Assembly: GCA_015680685.1 (NCBI GenBank)
Contig: MNCI01027317.1
Location: 77,572-104,942 of the forward strand
Source of the DNA: Gnetum montanum
Lineage: Eukaryota > Streptophyta > Gnetopsida > Gnetales > Gnetaceae
Direction of reading: 5' to 3'
DNA length: 27,371 nt
The position numbers and the translations under genes were made by a program. Below the pieces are notes generated by a model. It had not been told where the DNA came from and made no database searches. It was given only the letters and a program-made list of their open reading frames with translations. Positions 20,014-27,371 of this stretch are shown piece after piece. Numbering within the stretch: the first letter of the stretch is position 1; the number at the start of each line of letters is the position of its first letter.

Positions 20014-21648
20014 TCCAATGAATTCACCAATGTGAAGGGACACACAAATCCATGCATATTTCCATATAGTGAAGGGTGCCATAGTAGGCTAGATTTCCCT
20101 CATAATGTACACACACCATCTAACCTACCCCACTATGCTTTCTATAATTAAGTGTGTGACCAATGATTTCTCTACCCCAACCAGCATACTAGTAATAGAC
20201 ACCTAGTGGCTAGGGCATGATGGGCCCCTAAAGTTCCATACATGCATGGATCCTATTCATCCACTTATTAATCCTAGCCACAACCAAATGTTTAGTTGTT
20301 GGTATCACCCCTAATTCTAATTTCCAAGATCCTTAAGCATTATTTTATCTTTTTGTTTTATGATTTTTTGTCATTTCTCTATTTATTTTATTTTTTCTAA
20401 TTGTTATTTTCAATTTCTCGTTGTAATCTCAATCGTGAATAAGTTGATCATGTTGCCCATCAAGGTGGGATTTTTCTCTATGTTTCCTAGTCATAAGGGA
20501 TTGATTATTTGGACATTGAGACCATGACATCCATCCACCTATTCCATTAATAAGAGGTTTGTGTTCTGGTCATAATGGTAATCATTTTTATCATCCAACT
20601 ATAAATAATTTGACAATAATTGTGTTTAGAGAGAAAAGGACCAAGGTGTAATGATAAGGGTATGACATCAAGGGGATTCATAGATTCTCTTTGGCTACTT
20701 CCATATGTTCTATCCAGTTGCTAAGGTTGTAACTATATCCTTGTAGATCTAACAATAAATGGGAGTAAGAGAAACTCAAATGGTACTAAATAAGCTTCTA
20801 TGGGCCCATTGGAAAGACATGTACCCATGCTTGAAGGTAGGTGACTTCATAGAGCCAAACACAAATCAAAAAAAGAAAATAAAAGAAGAAAGAGAAAAAT
20901 GAAAGTAAGGAAGAGAGTGAGCCACCATGATGCTCCTCCCTTGAACAAAATGCCAAGTGATATTACTCCTTGCAACTCTAATAAGCTTCTAGTTGTTTGT
21001 CGATGGGATGAAGCAATGCAATGTCATTGAAATGTGGTATGGACTTGGTCTAGAACTTGGAAAGCTAGACACATGGTGATTTAATTACTAATTACACACA
21101 AGATTCCATTGTGACCATCATTAGCAACCTCATGTCCCAATTTCAATGATCCCTTCTGCCATCCATCTCATCTCATTGCTTGAGTGTTCATAACTTATGG
21201 TTGGTGTAATGTAGCATTATTATCTCAACTCAATGATTTTAACATGTGTGTTTTATTTGTAGCTATCTGTTGCATTCAACTTCTCTAGTGCCTATGGACA
21301 TTAGAGTTGTGGTTCTACAAGGGCATCATAGGATAGAGCCTACTTTGGGAAGGATCCACTTATGTAGCTTTTGTAACTTGTCCCTATTGCACACGACACA
21401 TTATTTTACACCCTCTAACTACTTACCTAAGTGCACTATCCTTTTCCTTATCATTTTAATCAATCGTTCCTCAATAATTACTATACACCCTTCATCCTAG
21501 CCCCTTTTAACAAATTCCCACCATAACATATTTTTAGTGCCTCAAAATTAATTTTCTAATTACCCCAAAGATTCTAATTTAATTTCCAATCCTTCATTAC
21601 ATATTAAAAATTTCTTATTTCCACTCAGTCCTTGCATTCAATGAATTT
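20014..21648. other. AT-rich region, no gene seen
   Basis: I find no coding similarity on either strand. It holds a T-rich stretch (20340-20420) and a purine-rich stretch (about 20865-20925). It may be the untranslated or heavily mutated body of the host element. Confidence 0.5.
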
Positions 21649-21938
21649 TGATGGGGACACGATATCACGTATGCGATATCGCATTCGACATGATACCAAG
21701 TACCTGATAATAGGTACGCGATATCATGTCTTCCCTACCTATATATACTCACAACCCCATCTACTTCAAGTTCATTTCTCCCATTTGACACTATAGGAGT
21801 TGTTGAAATTTTCTTTTGTGAGTTAGAGCTTTACATCTTCATCCTCCAAGTGCAATATCTCACTTCCAAACATTCTAATTTCAATTCTGTTTGATCCTAG
21901 TTGAACCCAGAATGTTCCACTTAGTCATGGGGGAGTAC
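21649..21938 (+). mobile_element. LTR-like fragment with GCGATATCGC palindromes and a TATA box
   Basis: It starts TGATGGGG and carries TGCGATATCGCA (21672-21683) and CGCGATATCATGT (21717-21729), followed by TATATATA at 21740. The order and words TGCGATATCGCAT(T/C)C, GAT..CAAGT and CGCGATATCATGT match the U3 of the LTR starting at 26699. The part after the TATA box does not match the other LTRs. It could be a 5' LTR of the element carrying 22232-25008, or a piece of a separate insertion. Confidence 0.45.
21923..21938 (+). other. Possible polypurine tract
   Basis: TAGTCATGGGGGAGTAC is followed by TGTAGTGGG, an LTR-like start. It is similar to TAGTCGTGGGGGTA before the LTR at 25174. No matching LTR body could be confirmed after it. 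Confidence 0.35.
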
Positions 21939-22231
21939 TGTAGTGGGAAGTGCACAAACTTTTTTTGAAATTTCCTTTGTCCAAAGGATATTATAGGGGT
22001 AAGAAATTCAATTTTTTAATGCCAAGCTAATTTCTATCAATCACCCAGGCCACCCAAATGACTGTAAGGTCAACAATAACACCTTTAGGAGCCACTTCTT
22101 GAAAATATTTTTAACTCTAAAAATCACACTATGTAATTATGGATTGTTAATTAAGGAAATGAGTAAGGTATGAATTGATAAAAAAATTTCTCTACACAAC
22201 CTTAGTAACAATGACTTTTGTGTGATTACAA

Positions 22232-25008
22232 ATGGTCCCAAAAAGAGAAGATCGAGTAGGACCTTCCCAAGGAGTAGCTAAACATCCAAGAGGAGGTAGA
22301 GGATAGGAACCTTGCATAGAACATGTAGAGTAGGAGACCCACTCATTCAACATTCATTAGGAAACCCCTACGATAGTGCAATCTGGCCACACAAAAGGTG
22401 GTGAAGTTAGAGCTCCAAAACCATGGCAACATCTTATGTTGTCCACTGAATGTCTCCAAGCCGTTTGGGAGAAGTTTGCCTTTGCAGTTGTGATCATGGA
22501 GCTCAATTTCAGGCCTTTCACAAAGTTTGCACCTGAACCAGTGAAGACTCAACTTAAGGCATCTCCACTATGGCCTATTCTCTTAGAAAGTGGTGATTGG
22601 TACTTGGGTGAAACATACCAATTCTAACATGGCAAGGAGGAAGGCACCATTGCCAATGTAGGTGGTTTTTTTGTTGATTTTTCTATAAAGGCCATTGCAA
22701 AGGTCCTAAATCTTCCAAATGTAGGACCAAATGTTGCTCATTTGTCCACTCACTTGGGTGCAAATGCATGAAAATTATGGTTGAAACAAGCTTATGACAA
22801 AGAGAATAAAGTTTATGGAGAATTGACTCTGGAAGAGAGGATCTACTTTAAGATTTGTACTTATCACATTTTCCCCACCAAAGGTTTAAATAGATTATCT
22901 ACTTATGAGGTGAGGGGCAGTGCAATTTTGATGGGAAAATTTAATGCAAATCTACCCCATTTATATTTGATGAAAATATTAGGGTGATTTAAAAAAAGAA
23001 AGACAAGGAAGCTTGCCTTGCCCTTCCCTTGTCTTATCAAGAAGCTGTGTAGATGTGTTGGAATCTTAGGCTACACAAATGATGTTTCTAGAAAAGCCCA
23101 AAACTCTTCATATGTTGAACTGCTCAAACCACTGACACCAACAAAAGATATTGGTGAGAAATTGGAGCAAGATGAAGAGCAAATGATTGGGCCCACTACA
23201 CCTCAAATAGTAGGACCTAGCCAACAATAGGAAGTGGGGCCTAGCACACAACACATAAGCCAACAAGTCCAACAATCGCCACCGCCACAACAAGACTATT
23301 GGTCGTCCATCAGCTACCTCCAAACAATCATTGAGACGGTCAGTTGGGAAAGTTGTGATGCCAAAAATCTATTCAGGATCATTGATGATGTCATACAACC
23401 CACTATTTTGGCCAACCTTGCAAGTGGACATATTTCATTGATTTCAGGAGAAGAGTCCTAGTGGTCTCAATAGATCTCTGGGAATGCCGCATCTTTACAA
23501 GTTAGATTAGAAACTGGAGAAGGTGCCATTGTTGTGGGCATGTAGCACCAGGATGTGGTAGGTGTAGCAAAAGTTGTTGCAAACCACATTAAAAATTTGT
23601 TTAACATCCATGTTGTGCCACCGACAAATTTCAAGGAGAATGTGATGCTCAAGTTTTGGCCAGTTCCTCAATGGCTCCTGTGGAACATGAGGATGTTTTG
23701 GATTTCTTGCTACAAACGAAACAAGTTATGACATCCTTATTTAACATCTCCCAAGATTTCACAGCAGCATAATCAGACCTCATCTCCACCAAAGAAAAAT
23801 TGGTCATGGCTAAAGTTAGGACGAAGCACGTGAAAGTAGAGTTGCAAAGATTGCAAGAAAAGCTCGTCACCCTACAAGCTAAACGAAGGGATCCTTCCCA
23901 ATTTATTACAGCTAACCAATTAGATGTTTTCAGAACTAAGAAACTAAATAAATTGTTGGAACAAAATAAAAAAATGGCAAGGGAGAAAGAATAGGCTGAT
24001 TGGGATGCTTCAAAGGCACAAGCTCAAACGTATGCACATGCTAAAGCTCTCAAGGCCTTACAAGAGGAGAATAAACTACTTGCTACTAAAACTCTTCAGT
24101 TGACAATAGTTAAAAAATAGAAGAATATTCTCAAAGAAAGTTTCCAAAAAATGCAAGAATAATTAGTTTAAATTAACTAAGACATGAATTGCTTGGCCAA
24201 GGAGAATAGAACCCTCTCTATGGAGAAGGTCCACATCATTCGTCAAAATACAGCAATAGAAATAAGTGCATGGAAAAATGAGGCCAAGAAGCATGGAAAG
24301 TTAAAAGAACACTTCCGTGATCAAGTGGGGATGTACAAGGAAATCACTGAAAAGGAAATCCATATGGCTAAGGCTCACATTAATTCTTTTAATGCTCAAC
24401 ACACTGACTAGCGAGCCGTGCTGGATACTTATGCCTTCATCCACCAAGCAAAATTAAAAAGTCAGGACCTATAAATTTAGGACTTAACAAAGAACATGGA
24501 GTTGGAAAATCTATGATATACCAACTTGGCCATGTTAATAGCAGGGTGCCTGAGAATTGAACTCAAGAAGTAGGTAGCTACCACTTGTGCTAAGTATGAG
24601 ACAAAGTTTGTGGAACATAAGAAAACATTACAAAAATTAGAAGTTCCAAACTCTGAATTAGAAGTGGTCAAAGCAAGCTACCATAACCAAAAATATGTAG
24701 CAACAACCTTGGCTCGATGGCTAATAGATTATCAAGAATTACGAGACAAAGCCAAAGTCTATGAGGAGGAATGACGGTAGTTTGCTGAGTGGTATGTCAA
24801 AGCAAACCAAATGTTTCCATAACTACCATGTCCATGGAAGGTGCTTGCTCCATCAAACATTGGAACATTAGCATGGACTGTGCATGATCCTTGAACAAAA
24901 GAAGAGAAATTGCAGGCACTGCTCACCCATCAAAAATCTCATAAGCCTGCAAGGTTGGACAAAGGAAAAGCACCAATGGAGGAGCCACCACCTCTAGGAA
25001 CCGTATGA
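22232..25008 (+). pseudogene. Retrotransposon extra ORF: plant-transposon-like domain plus long coiled coil, broken
   Basis: From ATG 22232 one frame runs to about 23630 with several stops, then a frameshift leads to a frame that ends naturally at TGA 25006-25008, about 925 codons in all. The N-terminal ~270 residues resemble the family called putative plant transposon protein (Pfam PF20167), known from plant gypsy elements. Visible landmarks are GGFFVDFSIKAIAKVLNLP, ERIYFKICTYHIFPT, SAILMGKFNANL and LALPFPCLIKKLCRCVGI. A Pro/Gln linker follows (23190-23300). From about 23780 to 24780 the protein is rich in Lys, Glu, Gln and Leu with heptad-like spacing, a probable coiled coil. The tail is Lys/Pro-rich (GKAPMEEPPPLG). 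Its role is not known. It is followed by a polypurine tract and LTR, so it is the last gene of its element. Confidence 0.68.
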
Positions 25009-25137
25009 GTTTCAACATTTTGCATTTTGTATTTTATGTTTTGTGTCCAAGTTTTGTGTTTTCCATACTACAGCATGGTTAGTTAATAATCCCATACCTT
25101 CATAATGTTTTTTAAGAGACTCATTTCTCATTATATT

Positions 25138-25173
25138 AGCTTGAGGACAAGTTTTTATTTAGTCGTGGGGGTA
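25138..25173 (+). other. Polypurine tract region before the 25174 LTR
   Basis: AGCTTGAGGACAAG at 25138-25151 followed by TTTAGTCGTGGGGGTA is a pattern often seen just before the 3' LTR of plant Ty3/gypsy elements (GAGGACAAG... then GTGGGGG). The next bases are TGATGAATCATGG, the LTR start. Confidence 0.7.
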
Positions 25174-25580
25174 TGATGAATCATGGTTTGTAGATATCAT
25201 GATTCCTTTGTTAGCCTATAAATATAACACTCAAGTGCACAACAAAAAAATAAGAGAGTTAGAAGTTCTTTTCTTTTGGGTAGTTTAGTTTTCAATTTCT
25301 TTCTTCCAAGCTAGTTATTTCTAGTGCATCCCCCATAGTGTGATGTTTGTGATTGTACGACACCTTTATTCGAGTGTGACATACTTGGACATGTGCATGA
25401 TCGACAATAACGATTGAGATTACTTTCATCATTGTAGCATTCACCTAGATTAATTTTGTTTTTTTAATTATTTAATATATTCTTTAGTTAACAATTGATT
25501 TATTGTTATTTACTTTTCCCGTCATTAAGTAGAATGCGTACACCTTAATCACAAGCATTTAAGTGCAAATACTTGGCACA
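25174..25580 (+). mobile_element. 3' LTR of the element carrying the coiled-coil ORF
   Basis: It starts TGATGAATCATGG after the polypurine tract. U3 is very short, with an inverted repeat AATCATG...CATGATT, and the TATA box TATAAATA is at 25217-25224. The R-U5 block 25340-25580 aligns with 26950-27180, including CTTTATTCGAGTGTG and GATTGAGATTACTT. The right end is placed near ACTTGGCA and is uncertain by some ten bases. Confidence 0.68.
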
Positions 25581-26698
25581 CCCAGTAGTATTCCTACAAA
25601 TTCCAAGACATTTATAGATGGTTAAGGACAGATACCATCTCCATAGGCTAATTTATGTTTTACTCTTATTATTAATTTAATCAATTTATCTTTTCTATTA
25701 TTAGGAGTAACATAGAGTTAGGACAACATCATATGCCTCATTTTGGACTAAACCATATGTGACAAAGCTACTACTAGTCTAGGTGCAAAGACAATGAACT
25801 ACAATCAATGCATAATTATCTAGGTGCCACAACTAGTCCATCCATAGAGTTCAATCAAATCATGCATACACACTCATATTCATATGGTTGAGCGTAAGGG
25901 TACCTCACCACTCATCACCTGCTATCTTGCATATGTAAGGCATGGTTGAACATAAGGGAACAAAAACTACTCATCCAACCTAATAGCCTAATAATCGATA
26001 TTAATCAATTAAGCAATTAAGGTAATCAAGGCACTACTAAGTGTTTCAACATGGAAATATTGAGTCTAATCAAAACTTTCTCTTAGTTTTAATGATTAAA
26101 AAATTGATAATGATCATACATATTATAGCAAAAATGACCTCCATGAATAACATAGTGAGAACCACCCTTAATATCCTTATAGACATTATGTAGCTATGAC
26201 AAGTATTACATCACTTTTTGTAACCGGTAACAGACAAATCGCTACTCCCATTGAGATTGCACATACAAAATAAGGGATAGAGAGATCTTATCTAGAACCT
26301 TTCTCAAATAAAGCCCCTTTTTCTAGGTCAAAAGTTATAGTTATTTTTGTGATCAACATGATTTGAAAGTAGGTCATCATAAGTACCTTGGATGTTAGTA
26401 TGTTCACTCATCTAAAATTTAAGAAGCAAAACTTGAATCTTTAACCGAAACATATGCATGAAGGGAAAAGAAATTTCAAGCCATTTCCCAAGCATAAAAT
26501 TTTTATAACCTATAGCTAATACCTAAATTTCCTGCTTCATGATCTACATAATGTACCTTTGGAATGTGCATGATCCTTCACCATCTCTCAATTGATGTGT
26601 TCTTTTGTCTTTAGAGAGAGTTTTCTTCTTCTCTTTGCAAGAAATCCTTTACTAAGAAATGCTTTTGAATAAGGGAAAGGTCATATTCCTTTTCTACC
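25581..26698. other. AT-rich region between two LTRs, no gene seen
   Basis: No readable protein on either strand. A purine-rich stretch at 26668-26680 (AATAAGGGAAAGG) lies about 20 bases before the next LTR start and could be a mutated polypurine tract. The text is otherwise featureless. Confidence 0.45.
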
Positions 26699-27180
26699 TG
26701 ATGAGATGTGATTCGCATAGGCTGCGATATCGCATCCACCACGATGTCAAGTCCACCGCGATATTGCATCCCCCGCGATATCATGTACGCGATATCGCAT
26801 CATCCCTACGATATTGCGTACGCGATATCGCAGTCTGCAGCAATGTCTATAAATAAGAGGTGGCATTCCCTTGTTTAGGGATCCCAATTTTAGAGTAGCG
26901 AAGCTCTAGCAATTTGATCCCTCCAGAGTTATTTTTTCCCATGACTACCCACAGTGTGGTGAATGTAATTGTACGGTGTCTTTATTCGAGTGTGCCGTAC
27001 TTGGACACGCACATGACTGGCAATAAAGATTGAGATTACTTCATCATTGCAGCATTCACTTTGTTATTTATTTATTTTTTATTTATTTAATGTTATTTAC
27101 TATTTTCTCTCTCTCACCCATAAAATCCTAGAACGTGGAACAAGTACAACTTGATTACAAGCATTTAAGTATGACTGCTT
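26699..27180 (+). mobile_element. Second LTR of the 25174 family with expanded U3
   Basis: It starts TGATGAGATG, carries a palindrome array (26723-26832) and TATAAATA at 26848-26855, and has an R-U5 block (26950-27180) aligned with 25340-25580. Its U3 instead matches the fragment at 21649. No body that follows it can be read inside the window. Confidence 0.62.
26723..26832. repeat. GCGATATCGC palindrome array upstream of a TATA box
   Basis: TGCGATATCGCA at 26723-26734 is followed by ACGATGTC, CGCGATATTGC, CGCGATATCATG, CGCGATATCGCA (26788-26799), ACGATATTGC and CGCGATATCGCA (26821-26832). Six to seven near-copies fit in 110 bases, ending about 16 bases before the TATA box. Confidence 0.85.
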
Positions 27181-27297
27181 GGTAGCCCAGTGGTGTAGCT
27201 AGGATCTACGCTTGGTAACCTAGTGGCGTATCTGGGGTCTACGCTTGGTAATCCTAGTGGCGTACCTAGGATCTACACTTGGTAGTCCCAATGGTAG
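27177..27297. repeat. 33-34 bp tandem repeat, about 3.6 copies
   Basis: Units begin GCTTGGTA and contain CTAGTGGCGTA then GG(A/G)TCTAC. They span 27177-27209, 27210-27242, 27243-27276 and a partial one to about 27297. The first unit coincides with the end of the LTR, where 25573 reads TTGGCACACCCAGTAG, so the array seems to have grown from the LTR-leader junction. Confidence 0.85.
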
Positions 27298-27371
27298 TCA
27301 TGCACGAGGTCCAAGATGTGTACGGTTGATCAAGGAATTGGTTACTTGTCGCACTTAGGCTAGATTAGATT

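Noticed and set aside
20865-20925. Purine-rich stretch as a polypurine tract
   Set aside because: It is followed by no TG-starting LTR text and no repeat of a nearby LTR.
21246-21500. 84-codon plus-strand frame
   Set aside because: AT-rich region, no homology or start context, and no continuation in any frame.
27181-27280. Possible tRNA gene because of GGTAGCCCAGTGG-like text
   Set aside because: No cloverleaf stems can be formed and the text is part of a 33-bp tandem repeat.

Overview
This window looks like repeat-rich intergenic DNA from the nuclear genome of a land plant. Every coding relic belongs to LTR retrotransposons, there are plant-type TATA boxes and short GT-AG introns, and I found no intact host gene. 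A large-genome seed plant, possibly a gymnosperm, fits the very long decayed Ty3/gypsy elements, but the sequence alone does not settle the species.

The main object is one very long Ty3/gypsy element of the Tat/Ogre type on the + strand, about 1179-19273. It has the end of its 5' LTR (1179-1428), a primer-binding site (~1437), a gag-protease frame (1673 to ~5460), reverse transcriptase (11859-12900), a classical RNase H (~12901-13330), a second complete 'dual' RNase H (~13370-13740), integrase ending at a natural stop at 15076, a tandem-repeat 3' UTR, a polypurine tract (17120-17135) and a 2.1 kb 3' LTR (17137-19273). The dual RNase H, the YVDD motif, the GLKN.GATYQ motif and the lack of a chromodomain place it in the Tat lineage. 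The coding regions are broken by many stops and a few frameshifts, so the copy is dead.

The most unusual part is the 6.2 kb between protease and reverse transcriptase (~5461-11620). It holds an antisense gene on the minus strand. The gene has its own TATA box (10995-11002), about seven exons between 10867 and 6127, introns with GT-AG ends of which several splice in phase, an acidic repeat region, coiled-coil-like stretches and a short acidic last exon. The gene is flanked by arrays of a 'CTTAAACTAGCAA / CCTAAAACTGGCAA' repeat, and the same repeat family fills the 3' UTR (15085-15730) in ~160-bp higher-order units. Known Ogre elements carry an intron at this gag-pro/RT boundary. An antisense multi-exon gene at that place is the best candidate here for something undescribed.

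The surroundings are nested. A minus-strand LTR of a related family (1-1178, continuing off the left edge) sits exactly inside the 5' LTR of the main element. The main element itself lies in the gag gene of another element, whose zinc-knuckle half resumes at 19274-20013. Farther right, 22232-25008 is a decayed + strand gene for a protein like the 'putative plant transposon protein' domain followed by a long coiled coil. It is followed by a polypurine tract and an LTR (25174 to ~25580). A second LTR of that family starts at 26699 with an array of GCGATATCGC palindromes. The stretches 15731-17119, 20014-21648 and 25581-26698 show no gene.

A theme across the window is palindrome arrays placed just upstream of the TATA box in the U3 of several LTRs, with U3 varying much more than R-U5 between related copies.
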